Source of the DNA: Pseudomonadaceae bacterium | Lineage (GTDB): Bacteria > Pseudomonadota > Gammaproteobacteria > Pseudomonadales > Pseudomonadaceae | Length of the DNA: 54,858 nucleotides | Direction: 5' to 3' | Assembly (NCBI GenBank): GCA_019745275.1 | Contig: JAIETJ010000066.1 | Coordinates: 1-54,858 of the forward strand | Shown here: positions 9,037-18,919 of the stretch, in pieces | Numbering within the stretch: position 1 is the first letter of the stretch | Layout of the letters: each line of letters starts with the position of its first letter | Notes under the pieces: generated by a model | The model's database searches: none | What the model saw: only the letters and a program-made list of their open reading frames with translations | What the model was told of the DNA's origin: nothing | Program-made: the position numbers and the translations under genes

Positions 9037-10035
9037 ATGAGCCCTGTCTCCGCCACGCCACTAAAGCGCGTCAGCATCTTAGCCACCGACGGGGTGTTTG
9101 CCGCCACCCTGCTACAGGCCAAAGACTTCTTTCACATGGCCAGCCTGCGTTATGGCAAACAGCAAGGCCGCGGGCTCACCCCCTCCTTTGAAATTCATCT
9201 GGTCAGCCCCGACGACATTGCCGTACGCAGCTTCAGCGACGTGGTTATTCCCGTCGATAGTGGTCTAGACGCCGCCGACATCATCATTTTGCCAGCCTTC
9301 TGGGATGATTTTGACGCGCTCGCGGACCGCCATCCGCAGGTTCTCGACTGGCTACGCGAGCGGCATGCAGCCGGCGCCGCCATCTGCGGCGAAGCCACCG
9401 GGGTATTTTGGATGGCTGCCGCAGGACTTCTGGATGGCAAGCAGGCGACTACTTATTGGCGATTTTTCCGCGAGTTTGGCCAGCGTTTCCCACGCGTACT
9501 GCTCAATCAAGACAAGCACCTCACCGACGCTGACAACCTGTACTGCGCCAGCGGCACCACCTCGTCCTGCGACCTGTACATTTATCTAATTGAGCGCTTC
9601 TGCGGCGCTAGCGTGGCGCAAGCGGTGGCCCGCGACATTCTTTATGAAGTACAGCGCAATTACAGCCCCGGGCGCATTGGCTTTGGCGGCCAAAAGCTGC
9701 ATTTAGACGTGACCATCCTGCAAGCTCAGCAATGGCTCGAAGAGCATTTCGCTGAGAAATTTCGCTTCGAGGATGTCGCCCGCGCCCACAGCATGAGCAT
9801 CCGCAATTTTATGCGGCGCTTTCAGGCGGCAACCGGCGATAAACCACTGCATTATTTGCAACGGTTGCGCATCGAAACCGCCAAAAGCCAGCTCTCGGCC
9901 ACCCGCAAAAGTATCAAGACCATTAGCTACGACGTTGGCTACGACGACGCCAGCTTCTTCGCCAGACTGTTTCGCCAACACACCGAGCTATCGCCCAATC
10001 AGTATCGCAAGCAATTCCAGCAACAGAGCGACTAG
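9037..10035 (+). CDS. GlxA-type transcriptional regulator (DJ-1/PfpI domain plus AraC HTH)
   Basis: Protein of 332 residues. The N-terminal ~190 residues are a DJ-1/PfpI glutamine-amidotransferase-like domain with AAICGEATGVFWMAAAG, where the Cys sits at the nucleophile elbow; in regulators this serves as a ligand sensor. Residues ~220-330 form a two-HTH AraC domain (FEDVARAHSMSIRNFMRRF, then DVGYDDASFFARLFRQHTEL, about 20 residues each). Known relatives control choline, carnitine, arginine or polyamine catabolism; ligand here is unknown. Divergently placed from the acyl-CoA dehydrogenase across a 155-base gap, which makes that gene a candidate target by position only. Confidence 0.88.
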   Translation: MSPVSATPLKRVSILATDGVFAATLLQAKDFFHMASLRYGKQQGRGLTPSFEIHLVSPDDIAVRSFSDVVIPVDSGLDAADIIILPAFWDDFDALADRHPQVLDWLRERHAAGAAICGEATGVFWMAAAGLLDGKQATTYWRFFREFGQRFPRVLLNQDKHLTDADNLYCASGTTSSCDLYIYLIERFCGASVAQAVARDILYEVQRNYSPGRIGFGGQKLHLDVTILQAQQWLEEHFAEKFRFEDVARAHSMSIRNFMRRFQAATGDKPLHYLQRLRIETAKSQLSATRKSIKTISYDVGYDDASFFARLFRQHTELSPNQYRKQFQQQSD

Positions 10036-10152
10036 CCGACCAGCCCCAACAGAAACACCGCACCATCCCTAGGATGGGTACTGCGCGCCGCCGCAACTCC
10101 TATCATCGGCAAGCCCTGTGGGCCCACCGAAAAACAACAATAGGTTTATGCC

Positions 10153-11118
10153 ATGCGTAAGTTTCTCTTTGCCGTGCTCGGCCTGTGCAGCCTTAACGCT
10201 GTCGCCGACGAAAACTGGAAGCCCTTCCCGCAAGATCAAAGCGCCTACGACTACTCCGGCGACAAGCTGCGCAGCGCCTGGCCACAACTTACCCGCGGCT
10301 TTGGTACTAACTACCCCTTCCCCGATGCCGACTGGGTAGTAAAAATGGCCAAGCAAAACCCTAAAGCCGTCGAAATGACGGTAGCCGCCGGTAGCGGCTT
10401 TAGTGGCAAACCTGAAGAGGCCGCAGCCTACGCGGCGCAACTGCAAGATGTCTGGCGCCTAATGTTTCGCGGTGACTTCGCGCAAGCCAAGGCCGACGGA
10501 CTCAAGCTCGGCGTTGGCGGCCAAGTACCCGCCATGTTTGCCCAAGTCATCTACGCACTATTTCTGGCCCCCGACCAAGCCAGCAAGGAAAAACTCCTTG
10601 AAGAAGTGATCAGCTACACCGACCAAGCCGGCGCATTGGTAAACGCCGACCCGATGGCGATGTTCGGCCGCGTGTACGCCAAAGCCCGTCTCGGCGAAGA
10701 ACTACCGATTGCCGTGGTACTCAAGCGCGGCTACACCAGCCAGATTCCTGATGAGCTCGATGCTCTGCTGAAAAAATCGCCCAATCAGCCCTACGCCCTG
10801 GCCCTCTACGGTGGCTATCAAGCCGGGGTTATCCGCAAAGTCGGCGCCTTTGTTGGCGGCATGACCTACGGCGTTGACTCAGAGAAGATGGAGAAATTCT
10901 TCGCCCGCTCCTTCAAGCAGGCCAACAATCTACCTATTGGTCACTACGAATACGCCAACGCCCTAACCTATGTGTATGGCGATGACGAACACGCCAAGGC
11001 GCTGGCACAACTGCAACTGGCCGCTTCGATTAAGCCGATCAACGCCATGGAAGCACTGGAAGTAGCCCACGCGAAAAAACTCCTGGCAGCCTTCGAAAAA
11101 ACCTCCGCCCAACGCTGA
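10153..11118 (+). CDS. Unknown exported alpha-helical protein
   Basis: I do not recognise a named family. The 321-residue product has a Sec signal peptide (MRKFLFAVLGLCSLNAVA, cleavage likely before DENW). The rest looks all-helical with repeat-like amphipathic segments (EEAAAYAAQLQDVWRL, HAKALAQLQLAASI), suggestive of a TPR/Sel1-like solenoid but without a clear consensus. No catalytic motif, lipobox or transmembrane helix beyond the signal. Monocistronic: the 117-base gap upstream holds only a short CCATCC/GGATGG stem (10063-10077), and a bidirectional terminator follows. A similar hypothetical gene lies next to zapE in other pseudomonads, as I recall (PA4437 position). Confidence 0.8.
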   Translation: MRKFLFAVLGLCSLNAVADENWKPFPQDQSAYDYSGDKLRSAWPQLTRGFGTNYPFPDADWVVKMAKQNPKAVEMTVAAGSGFSGKPEEAAAYAAQLQDVWRLMFRGDFAQAKADGLKLGVGGQVPAMFAQVIYALFLAPDQASKEKLLEEVISYTDQAGALVNADPMAMFGRVYAKARLGEELPIAVVLKRGYTSQIPDELDALLKKSPNQPYALALYGGYQAGVIRKVGAFVGGMTYGVDSEKMEKFFARSFKQANNLPIGHYEYANALTYVYGDDEHAKALAQLQLAASIKPINAMEALEVAHAKKLLAAFEKTSAQR

Positions 11119-11131
11119 TTGACCGCACTAT

Positions 11132-11162
11132 AAAAAAGGGCTTGCCACTGGCAAGCCCTTTT
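11132..11162. terminator. Bidirectional terminator between the exported protein gene and zapE
   Basis: Arms AAAAGGGCTTGCC (11134-11146) and GGCAAGCCCTTTT (11150-11162), perfect 13 bp with loop ACT; A- and T-runs on both sides. Terminates the + strand gene (stop 11118) and the - strand zapE (stop 11188). Confidence 0.92.
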
Positions 11163-11187
11163 CATTGCAGAAAACCCAAGCGGCGAC

Positions 11188-12282
11188 TTAGGGTTTATGC
11201 GGGCGCGACAAGAATTCGTGGGACTGCATCTCGAGCAGGCGACTGAGGGTGCGCTGGAACTCAAACTCCAGCCGGCCACCGGTGTAGAGGTCTTTCAACT
11301 CCACTTCAGCCGACAAAATCAGCTTAACGTTGCGGTCGTAGAACTCATCCACCAAGTTAACGAAACGTCGCGCCATATCGTCCTTGGCCGTGGACATTTG
11401 CTCGATATTGGAAATCAGCACGGCGTGGAATATTTTCCCCAGCTCGATGTAATCATTCTGGCTGCGCGGGCCGTCGCAGAGCGCGCGAAAATCAAACCAG
11501 GCAACGTCGTCGCCGATCTTGCGGGCCATAATGGCGCGATTCTCGATCATCAGCGCGTGGTTTTCTTCGACGTGGCAATGCTCAGGCAGCAAACTGGTAA
11601 AGCTCTTCTCTAGGCTTAGCTCGGCGGCCGCATCGAGTGGCCAGTGAAACAACTCGGCCTGTTCCAGCGCGCGCAAACGGTAGTCGACGCCACTGTCGAC
11701 GTTCACCACAGTGGTGTGGATTTTCAGCAAGGCAATCGCCGGTAAAAACCGCGCGCGCTGCAAGCCGTCTCGGTACAGGCCATCGGGGACGATATTGGAG
11801 GTCGCCACCAAGCTCACGCCGTTTTTGAACAATTCCTCCAGCAAGGTTGCCAGAATCATTGCATCGGTAATATCCGAGACAAAAAACTCGTCGAAGCAAA
11901 TCACCCGCGTTTCGGCGGCAAAGCGCTTGGCGATCAGCGGCAAGGGGTTCTTTTCCCCGCTCAGGGTTCTTAACTCTTCGTGTACACGTTTCATAAAGCG
12001 ATGGAAGTGCGTGCGGGTTTTCTCTTTAAACGGCAGCGCGTCAAAGAACGTATCGACCAAATAGGTCTTACCCCGGCCAACACCGCCCCAGAAGTACAGG
12101 CCCTTAACCGGCTCTAACGGCTTCTTGCCAAACAAACCGCTAAACAGGCCAGGCTTGTGCTGATGCGCCGCGACCAGTTCGTCGTACAGACGCTGCAAAT
12201 GGCGCACGGCGTTTTCTTGCGAGGCGTCGTGAAAGAACTCGGGCCGTTGCAAGTCGGCTTGATAGCGCTGAAGTGGGGTCAT
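11188..12282 (-). CDS. zapE: Cell division ATPase ZapE (AFG1/Lace1 family)
   Basis: AAA+-like ATPase that joins the constricting Z-ring and, in E. coli, modulates FtsZ bundling in an ATP-dependent way. ATG at 12282 gives 364 residues beginning MTPLQRYQADLQ, typical for the family; a longer frame to 12357 lacks support. Walker A GGVGRGKT is at 66-73 and the Walker B region is VICFDEFFVSDI (about 150). In many gammaproteobacteria zapE lies next to rplM-rpsI; here it sits a few genes away, as in P. aeruginosa. Confidence 0.94.
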   Translation of the reverse strand: MTPLQRYQADLQRPEFFHDASQENAVRHLQRLYDELVAAHQHKPGLFSGLFGKKPLEPVKGLYFWGGVGRGKTYLVDTFFDALPFKEKTRTHFHRFMKRVHEELRTLSGEKNPLPLIAKRFAAETRVICFDEFFVSDITDAMILATLLEELFKNGVSLVATSNIVPDGLYRDGLQRARFLPAIALLKIHTTVVNVDSGVDYRLRALEQAELFHWPLDAAAELSLEKSFTSLLPEHCHVEENHALMIENRAIMARKIGDDVAWFDFRALCDGPRSQNDYIELGKIFHAVLISNIEQMSTAKDDMARRFVNLVDEFYDRNVKLILSAEVELKDLYTGGRLEFEFQRTLSRLLEMQSHEFLSRPHKP

Positions 12283-12388
12283 GTTCGACAAGAAAGAACC
12301 TGCGTTATCGACTAAAAAACAGGCCGGCACTGTAGCGATGGCCCCACCGATTGGCAATCGGCAAGGTCATACGAGCGACCAAGCGGCG

Positions 12389-13735
12389 TTATTCTTGCGG
12401 CTTAAGCGCTTCGCGCAAAGCCTGCATCGCGGCGTTAAGGCTGGCCGCATCGGCAAACTCGGGGCTCTGCGCCACGCATTCGGCGTCCAACCACAGGCCA
12501 AAACCTGCGCCTTGCTCTCGTAAATCCAGCGCCTCGCCCGACTGCAAACGCTTGCTGACAAGGCCGGCCGCCTTGCCATCGGCAAAGCACTGGGACAACA
12601 GCAACTGTTCGCCACTGACGTCCAGCAGACGGAAACGAAAGCGCCCATCGTCTTCGCGAAAGCTAACAAAACGGGCGCTCTTGACCGCCTTCTTCTTCGC
12701 CCCCGCATCGCTTTGCACCTGAGTGCGAAACGAACGCAGGCCCACCGCCTCACGCAACTGGGCGAGGAATGGCGTTGCCACCTTGCGCGCCTTGGCGGCA
12801 CCGACCAGCAGAATATCTTCCAGATCATCCGGACGATTGATCAGCGCGTGATAGCGCTCGCGGGCCTCGCCCAGCTCGCTATCCAACAGCCCGAACAAGC
12901 GCTGCTTAGCCTCGCCCCAGCCCAACCCGGCCAACAACTCGGCGCGAAACTCGGCCTGCTGCGCAGGCGTGGCAAACGCCTGAAACAGGGTGAACAGGTT
13001 GGCACTGTCCGGATCTTTCGCTTCGCCGGGCAACTTGGAGTCGGTGACGATCCGCGCCACGGCATCCTTTAACTGTTTGGCAGTGCCAAACAGCGGGATG
13101 GTGTTGTCGTAGCTCTTGGACATTTTGCGCCCATCCAAGCCCGGCAAGGTGGCGACGCCCTCCTCGATCAGCGCCTCTGGCAAGGTGAACAGCTCCTTGC
13201 CCGCACCAAACAGGTGATTAAAGCGCTGGGCGATATCACGGGCCATTTCCACGTGCTGAATCTGGTCACGACCGACCGGCACCTGATGGGCATTGAACAT
13301 CAAAATATCCGCCGCCATCAGCACCGGGTAGCTGAACAGGCCCATGGTCACGCCGGCGTCCGGGTCTTCGCCCTCAGCCACATTACGGTCCACCGAAGCC
13401 TTGTAAGCGTGGGCGCGATTGAGCAAGCCCTTGCCGGCCACGCAGGTCAGCAGCCAAGTGAGCTCGGGTATTTCCGGGATGTCTGACTGGCGATAAAAAG
13501 TAGCCCGCTCAACATCCAGCCCGCAGGCCAGCCAAGTGGCGGCGATCTCGAGCCGCGAGCGCTGAATCCGCGCCGGATCATCGCACTTGATCAGTGCGTG
13601 ATAGTCGGCCAAAAAATAGTACGATTCGGCATCTGCCTGCCGACTGGCAATAATTGCCGGGCGAATCGCGCCCGCGTAGTTACCCAAATGCGGCGTGCCG
13701 CTGGTGGTGATGCCGGTCAGAATTCGTGTGGTCAT
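12389..13735 (-). CDS. trpS: Tryptophanyl-tRNA synthetase, long form
   Basis: Class I aminoacyl-tRNA synthetase of 448 residues. HIGH-like motif is TPHLGN at 14-19 and KMSKS at 204-208, both intact. It is over 100 residues longer than E. coli TrpS (334): beyond the catalytic core and anticodon-binding helices, about residues 335-448 form a C-terminal extension, a form I recall from Pseudomonas. Role of the extension is unknown to me. An alpha/beta hydrolase gene ends 29 bases upstream on the same strand, so the two may be co-transcribed. Confidence 0.95.
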   Translation of the reverse strand: MTTRILTGITTSGTPHLGNYAGAIRPAIIASRQADAESYYFLADYHALIKCDDPARIQRSRLEIAATWLACGLDVERATFYRQSDIPEIPELTWLLTCVAGKGLLNRAHAYKASVDRNVAEGEDPDAGVTMGLFSYPVLMAADILMFNAHQVPVGRDQIQHVEMARDIAQRFNHLFGAGKELFTLPEALIEEGVATLPGLDGRKMSKSYDNTIPLFGTAKQLKDAVARIVTDSKLPGEAKDPDSANLFTLFQAFATPAQQAEFRAELLAGLGWGEAKQRLFGLLDSELGEARERYHALINRPDDLEDILLVGAAKARKVATPFLAQLREAVGLRSFRTQVQSDAGAKKKAVKSARFVSFREDDGRFRFRLLDVSGEQLLLSQCFADGKAAGLVSKRLQSGEALDLREQGAGFGLWLDAECVAQSPEFADAASLNAAMQALREALKPQE

Positions 13736-13764
13736 GGTTGGCGGATCGCTTTACTTAAACAGGC

Positions 13765-14388
13765 TCAAAGACGGGCAAGCACCAGCTGTTTCAGCTCGGG
13801 AAGCTTGCCGTGAAAAAAGTGGCTGCATTCTGCCACTTTCAGCAGCTCATGGGGGCGTTGCAAGCTGTCGGCCCAGGCGTAAACCTTGTCAGGCGTGACC
13901 ACCTCATCGGCCATCGGCTGAATAATTGTCAGCGGGCAATGCATGGGCAGCTGACCCTCCATAGCAAAGCGCTCAACCGGTGGCGCCAGCATAAACAACT
14001 GCTGCACGGCCACGCCCTGCGCCTCCAGTCGCCCGGCCAAGCAAGCCGCCACGCAGGAGCCGAAGGAAAACCCCAGCACACGCAGGGCTAACTCCGGATG
14101 CTGAGACATTAGCCAGCGCGCAGCAGCCTCGGCATCATCAATTTCGCCACGCCCCTCAGCATGTTCACCAACGCTGGCGCCGACACCGCGAAAATTAAAG
14201 CGCAGGGTGGCAAAACCCGCATCCCGAGCCGTGCGCTGCAGGGTGCTGACCACCTTATTGTGCATGCTGCCGGCAAACAGCGGATGCGGATGACACAACA
14301 GCGCCAGCCCACGCGCATCCGGCACATTTTGATAAAGCGCTTCGAGCGGCCCGCAGGGGCCGTCTATAAACAACGCAACTTCAGCCAT
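13765..14388 (-). CDS. Alpha/beta hydrolase (COG2945-like)
   Basis: I take ATG at 14388 (207 residues), preceded by GGAG about 10 bases upstream, over an in-frame GTG at 14400. Alpha/beta-hydrolase features: oxyanion segment CHPHPLFAGSMHNKV (about 32-46), NFRGVGAS, nucleophile elbow GFSFG with S108, an Asp in QPMADEVV and the catalytic-type His in ECSHFFHG. The small size without a cap matches the COG2945 superfamily of predicted esterases/dienelactone-hydrolase-like enzymes. Substrate unknown. Upstream of trpS on the same strand. Confidence 0.88.
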   Translation of the reverse strand: MAEVALFIDGPCGPLEALYQNVPDARGLALLCHPHPLFAGSMHNKVVSTLQRTARDAGFATLRFNFRGVGASVGEHAEGRGEIDDAEAAARWLMSQHPELALRVLGFSFGSCVAACLAGRLEAQGVAVQQLFMLAPPVERFAMEGQLPMHCPLTIIQPMADEVVTPDKVYAWADSLQRPHELLKVAECSHFFHGKLPELKQLVLARL

Positions 14389-14540
14389 CGAAACACTCAC
14401 TCCGTGACCCGAACCGGGCTTGACTCGTCTAGCTGACAGCCAGCGGCACAGCGCATTGGCACATCAAGCATTGGTTTGCGCTATACAGCGCAGGTTTGAC
14501 TGGTTAACGTAAAGCAAAGCCACTTTTAGAGGAAGGATTC

Positions 14541-14987
14541 GTGGAACTGTCACTCACCAGCTGGTTCATACCCACCATCGCGTTACTCATAGGCATCGCC
14601 AGCGGTTTTTTAATCGCTCGCCTGCTGCCCAACGCAGCCCCCGGCCGCACGCAACGGCAACTCGACGACCTCAAGGAGCGTTTTGACAGCTACCAGAGCG
14701 AGGTGGTCACCCACTTCAACACCACCGCCAGCTTGGTTAAACGCATGAACCAGAGCTACCAAGACGTGCAAGAGCACATCTCGGCCGGCGCCAATCGTTT
14801 GGCCTTAGACGAACTCACCCGTCAGCGCCTACTGGCCGCACTCAATAGTGACGACGCATCCAGCGCCCCACGCGAGCGCTTGACGCCTCCGGCCAACAAT
14901 GAAATGCCTAAAGACTACGCACCCAAAACTGCTGATGCGCCGGGCACCTTAGATGCTAACTTCGGCCTTAAAAGTAAAAACCTGTAA
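14541..14987 (+). CDS. zapG: YhcB/ZapG family inner-membrane protein (DUF1043)
   Basis: Protein of 148 residues starting at GTG (14541) with a strong GAGGAAGG site 5 bases upstream. One N-terminal transmembrane helix (about 6-28, SWFIPTIALLIGIASGFLIA), then a coiled-coil/DUF1043 region (about 35-95: LDDLKERFDSYQSEVVTHFN) and a low-complexity tail. E. coli YhcB (ZapG) links division and elongation machinery and envelope growth; this is inferred here. In enterobacteria it lies beside zapE; the same functional company is found here. A bidirectional terminator follows. Confidence 0.9.
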   Translation: MELSLTSWFIPTIALLIGIASGFLIARLLPNAAPGRTQRQLDDLKERFDSYQSEVVTHFNTTASLVKRMNQSYQDVQEHISAGANRLALDELTRQRLLAALNSDDASSAPRERLTPPANNEMPKDYAPKTADAPGTLDANFGLKSKNL

Positions 14988-15011
14988 CCCGCGCTAGTTT
15001 CTTCAGCCAAT

Positions 15012-15041
15012 AAAAAACCCGCCTAGCTAGGCGGGTTTTTT
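15012..15041. terminator. Bidirectional terminator between zapG and cysNC
   Basis: Perfect palindromic stem AAAAAACCCGCCTAG / CTAGGCGGGTTTTTT centred at 15026/15027, with six A and six T flanks; ends 13 bases before the cysNC stop. Confidence 0.92.
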
Positions 15042-15053
15042 ATTCAGCTCCAG

Positions 15054-16949
15054 TTAGATCGCGCCTTTGCTGCGTAACAGTTCGAGTACCAGCTTGACGC
15101 CCTCATCCACCGAAGTGGCTTGGGTGTCGACTACTAGGTCAGCGCCCTGCGGGATGTCATAGGCAAACGACTCACCCGGGATGTTATCGCCAGCAGCGGC
15201 GTACAGCCCTTGCGGATCACGCTCACGGCAGACCTGCGGTGATGCCTGCACATAGACGGTCAGCAAGCGCTCGCTGCCGATAATCGCCTTAGCCTGTTCG
15301 CGGCCTTCGGCGTCCGGCGCCACGAAGGCGGCCAAGGTCAACAAGCCCGCTTCGTTGAATTGCTTGGCCACTTGTGCGGCGCGGCGCCAGTTTTCGGCGC
15401 GACCAGCACGGTCCTGCGGCAAGCCCTTATTCAGGTCGTGACGCAAGTTCTGGCCATCGAGCACATAGACCGCACGCCCCATGTCAAACAACTTACGCTC
15501 AACCGCATAGGCCAAGGTGCTCTTGCCCGCGCCAGACAAGCCGCTAAACAGCACGCTGACCGGCTGCTGGCCAAAGCGCAGAGCCCGCTCTTCTGTCGCA
15601 ACGTGGGCCAATTTACCGTGATGACCGCCATGCGTACCTACAGGTGCGGCGATAATCATGCCGGCGCCAACGGTGCCGTTGGTCAACCGGTCAATTACGA
15701 TAAAGGCACCGGTGGTGCGGTTGCTGGCGTAACCATCCAAGGCAATCGGCGCGTCGAGGGCAATCTTGACCTTACCGATTTCGTTCAGCTGCAGGCTGCT
15801 GGCCGTGCCCTCTTCGAGGGTGTTCACATCCACCTTGTGGCTGATGCTAGCGATTGAACCCGGCACATAGCTGGTGGCGCGCTTGATGTCGTACTTCTTA
15901 CCAGGCAACAGCGGCTCTTCGCTCATCCACACCAACATGGCGTCGAAGCTGTCGGTTACTTGCGGCTGATTGTCGGCATGCACCAACAGATCGCCACGCG
16001 ACACGTCGATTTCGTCTTCCAGGGTCAGCGTCACCGCCTCGCCTGGACCGGCGTGTTCTAACTCGCCGTCGAAGGTGACGATGGATTTGATCTTGCTGCC
16101 CTTACCGGACGGCAGGACGATAATTTCGTCGCCCTTGCGCACGATGCCGCTGGCCAAAGTGCCGGCGAAACCACGGAAGTTCAGGTTTGGCCGGTTAACG
16201 TACTGCACCGGAAAACGCAGATCGGTGAAGTTACGGTCGCCCGCCACTTCTACCGTTTCGAGAATCTCCATCAGCGACTGGCCGCTGTACCACGGCGAAC
16301 GCTCGCTCTTGTTCACCACGTTGTCGCCTTTTAGGGCCGACATCGGCACGAAGTACAACGAGGTCGGCTTCAGCGCGATGCCGTCGGCAAAGGCGAGGTA
16401 GTCGGCCTTAATCTGCTCGAATACCGCCTCATCGAAGCCTTTCAGGTCCATCTTATTGATGGCCACCACTATGTGTTTGATACCCAACAGCGAGGCAATA
16501 AAGCTGTGCCGCTTGGTTTGGGTCTGCACGCCGTAACGGGCGTCGATCAAGATAATCGCCAAATCGCAGTTCGAGGCGCCGGTGGCCATGTTGCGGGTGT
16601 ACTGCTCGTGGCCCGGGGTGTCGGCGATGATGAACTTGCGCTTGGCGGTGCTGAAATAGCGGTACGCCACGTCAATGGTGATGCCCTGCTCGCGCTCAGC
16701 TTGCAGGCCGTCGACCAACAACGCCAGATCGATATCTTCACCGGTGGTGCCGACTTTTTTCGAGTCTTTGGTGATGGCTTCCAGATGGTCTTCGTAGATC
16801 ATCTTCGAGTCGTGCAGCAGGCGCCCGATCAGGGTGCTTTTACCGTCATCAACGTTGCCGCAGGTGAGAAAGCGCAACAGTTCTTTGCGCTCGTGCTGCG
16901 CCAAATAGGCCTGGATGTCTTCGCTGATTAAATCGTCTTGGTGCGACAT
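15054..16949 (-). CDS. cysNC: Sulfate adenylyltransferase subunit 1 / adenylylsulfate kinase fusion (CysNC)
   Basis: Bifunctional protein of 631 residues. Residues 1-~450 are the CysN GTPase that drives APS synthesis by CysD: G1 GNVDDGKST at 31-39, G3 DTPGHEQ at 110-116, G4 NKMD at 165-168, then EF-Tu-like beta-barrels. Residues ~455-631 are APS kinase (CysC), which phosphorylates APS to PAPS: P-loop GLSGAGKST at 470-478 and [13 protein letters not shown]. The cysNC fusion is typical of pseudomonads; E. coli has separate genes. Starts 13 bases after cysD. Confidence 0.97.
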   Translation of the reverse strand: MSHQDDLISEDIQAYLAQHERKELLRFLTCGNVDDGKSTLIGRLLHDSKMIYEDHLEAITKDSKKVGTTGEDIDLALLVDGLQAEREQGITIDVAYRYFSTAKRKFIIADTPGHEQYTRNMATGASNCDLAIILIDARYGVQTQTKRHSFIASLLGIKHIVVAINKMDLKGFDEAVFEQIKADYLAFADGIALKPTSLYFVPMSALKGDNVVNKSERSPWYSGQSLMEILETVEVAGDRNFTDLRFPVQYVNRPNLNFRGFAGTLASGIVRKGDEIIVLPSGKGSKIKSIVTFDGELEHAGPGEAVTLTLEDEIDVSRGDLLVHADNQPQVTDSFDAMLVWMSEEPLLPGKKYDIKRATSYVPGSIASISHKVDVNTLEEGTASSLQLNEIGKVKIALDAPIALDGYASNRTTGAFIVIDRLTNGTVGAGMIIAAPVGTHGGHHGKLAHVATEERALRFGQQPVSVLFSGLSGAGKSTLAYAVERKLFDMGRAVYVLDGQNLRHDLNKGLPQDRAGRAENWRRAAQVAKQFNEAGLLTLAAFVAPDAEGREQAKAIIGSERLLTVYVQASPQVCRERDPQGLYAAAGDNIPGESFAYDIPQGADLVVDTQATSVDEGVKLVLELLRSKGAI

Positions 16950-16962
16950 AATAAAACCCTAC

Positions 16963-17880
16963 TTAGAAATAGCCCTGACGTTTTTTGTCTTCCATCGAAC
17001 CAGCACCGTCGTGGTCAATGACCCGACCTTGGCGCTCGGAAGTCCGGGCCAGTAGCATTTCTTGAATGATGTCAGTCAGCGTGGTCGCCTCAGACTCCAC
17101 CGCGCCAGTCAGCGGGTAGCAGCCGAGGGTACGGAAACGGACCTTCTTCTTAACGATACGAGCTTTCTCCTCGTCAGTGAGGTGTTCGAGGATGCGCTCG
17201 TCGTCGATCATGATTAAGGTGCCGTTCTTCTCGATCACGTCGCGCTCGGCGGCGAAATACAGCGGCACGATCGGGATGCCTTCCTTGTAGATGTACTGCC
17301 AGATATCCAACTCAGTCCAGTTCGACAGCGGGAATACGCGGATCGACTCGCCCTTGTTGACCTTGCCGTTATAGACATTCCACAACTCTGGGCGCTGATT
17401 TTTCGGGTCCCAGCGGTGCTTGCTGTCGCGGAACGAATAGACCCGCTCTTTAGCGCGAGACTTTTCTTCATCGCGACGCGCGCCACCAAAGGCCGCATCA
17501 AAACCATGCTTGTCCAACGCCTGCTTGAGACCTTGGGTCTTCATCACATCGGTGTGCTTGGAGCTACCGTAAGTGAACGGATTCATATCCTGCGCCACAC
17601 CATCCGGATTGATATGGGTGATCAGGTCGAGGCCATACTCCTCGACCATCTTGGTGCGGAACGCGTACATCTCTTGGAATTTCCAGCGGGTATCGACATG
17701 CATCACCGGGAACGGCAGCTTGCCGGGGAAGAACGCCTTGCGCGCGAGGTGCAGCATCACGGCGGAGTCTTTACCGATGGAATAGAGCATCACCGGGTTA
17801 TCAAACTCAGCGGCGACCTCACGGATAATGTGGATGCTTTCCGCCTCCAACTGCTTTAGATGGGTCAATTTGTCGAGCAT
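16963..17880 (-). CDS. cysD: Sulfate adenylyltransferase subunit 2
   Basis: ATP-pyrophosphatase-fold enzyme of 305 residues making adenosine 5'-phosphosulfate from ATP and sulfate, in complex with CysN. PP-loop SIGKDS at 34-39 and the [16 protein letters not shown] segment are intact. First gene of cysD-cysNC; the 119-base leader region (17881-17999) should hold a CysB-responsive promoter but I could not identify a convincing -35/-10 pair. It contains a TGTGATAAAG stretch on the - strand. Confidence 0.97.
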   Translation of the reverse strand: MLDKLTHLKQLEAESIHIIREVAAEFDNPVMLYSIGKDSAVMLHLARKAFFPGKLPFPVMHVDTRWKFQEMYAFRTKMVEEYGLDLITHINPDGVAQDMNPFTYGSSKHTDVMKTQGLKQALDKHGFDAAFGGARRDEEKSRAKERVYSFRDSKHRWDPKNQRPELWNVYNGKVNKGESIRVFPLSNWTELDIWQYIYKEGIPIVPLYFAAERDVIEKNGTLIMIDDERILEHLTDEEKARIVKKKVRFRTLGCYPLTGAVESEATTLTDIIQEMLLARTSERQGRVIDHDGAGSMEDKKRQGYF

Positions 17881-17999
17881 GGCTACTCACGTTTGGCAAA
17901 AGGACGGCCGCTAGGCCTGGGAAGATGCGCGCACTTTATCACAGCATGATCGTCTAATCAGGCGCGGATCTAGACCTAAAAGTTCTAGTCATATGCCGC

Positions 18000-18758
18000 T
18001 CAAACCGGATTAGGGCAATCGATAAACAGGTGTTCGATGGCAAAGCGCCGCGCCAAGTACTCACCCAAGGCCTGCACGCCGTAACGTTCAGTAGCATGAT
18101 GGCCGGCAGCGATAAAGCTCACCCCATTCTCTTGCGCGCTATGGAAGGTTTGCTCGCTGGCCTCACCGGTCAGGTACAGGTCGACTCCAGCGGCAATCGC
18201 TTGCTCGATATAGCCCTGACCGCCGCCCGTGCACCAGCCAACCCGCTGAATCAAGCCCGCCCCCTCGACCAGTAACGGCTCACGGCCAAGCACTTCATGC
18301 ACTCGACGGGCAAAATCACGCGCAGTCATGGGCTCGGCCAAGCTGCCAACTAAACCCACGCAGCGCGGGTTGCTTGGTTCCAACGGGCCTTCAACAATCA
18401 ACTCCAACTGGCGCGCCAACTGCACGTTATTGCCCACCTCAGGGTGCACATCCAGCGGCAGATGATAGGCCAGCAGGCTGATGTCGTTGGCCAGCAAGGT
18501 TTTCAAGCGCCGCTGTTTGATACCTACCACGCAAGGGTTTTCACCCTTCCAGAAATAGCCGTGATGGACCAACACCACATCGGCCTCCAACTCGACCGCC
18601 GCATCCAGCAAAGCTTGACTGGCGGTCACTCCACTGACGATCCGCCGTACCTGCGGGCGCCCCTCAACCTGCAGGCCATTAGGGCAAAAATCGTTAATGC
18701 TGGCAGCGCTTAAGTAGCGCTCGGTTTCGGCAACTAAGGTGGTTAAGGCAATGGCCAT
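18000..18758 (-). CDS. Nif3-like dinuclear metal-centre protein (YbgI family)
   Basis: Protein of 252 residues of the Nif3/YbgI/DUF34 family, hexameric toroids with two metal ions per chain. Metal-ligand signatures: VLVHHGYFW (H65, H66), AYHLPLDVHPEVGNN (Asp/His) and the C-terminal AAGHHATERYG. Function is poorly defined; GTP cyclohydrolase-related and metal-handling roles have been proposed for relatives. Located between cysD and the divergent algW, as I recall for PA4445. Confidence 0.92.
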   Translation of the reverse strand: MAIALTTLVAETERYLSAASINDFCPNGLQVEGRPQVRRIVSGVTASQALLDAAVELEADVVLVHHGYFWKGENPCVVGIKQRRLKTLLANDISLLAYHLPLDVHPEVGNNVQLARQLELIVEGPLEPSNPRCVGLVGSLAEPMTARDFARRVHEVLGREPLLVEGAGLIQRVGWCTGGGQGYIEQAIAAGVDLYLTGEASEQTFHSAQENGVSFIAAGHHATERYGVQALGEYLARRFAIEHLFIDCPNPV

Positions 18759-18860
18759 GGCAGCTCCTGGTTAAATCCGATCATCGGGGGGCCTAGCGGC
18801 GGATGCAGGCGGCTCAACGCAACCCATTCACCCAGCGCCGCGCAAGCCAACCGACAACGC

Positions 18861-18866
18861 TATAAT
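18861..18866 (+). promoter_or_regulatory. Putative -10 element of algW
   Basis: Perfect TATAAT 54 bases before the algW ATG; no good -35 at 16-18 bases upstream, so the promoter is only half supported. Confidence 0.4.
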
Positions 18867-18919
18867 GCCGCCACCTTAAGCGGCGCCCTGCGCCCTCGCA
18901 ACTATCAGGATTAATCTCA

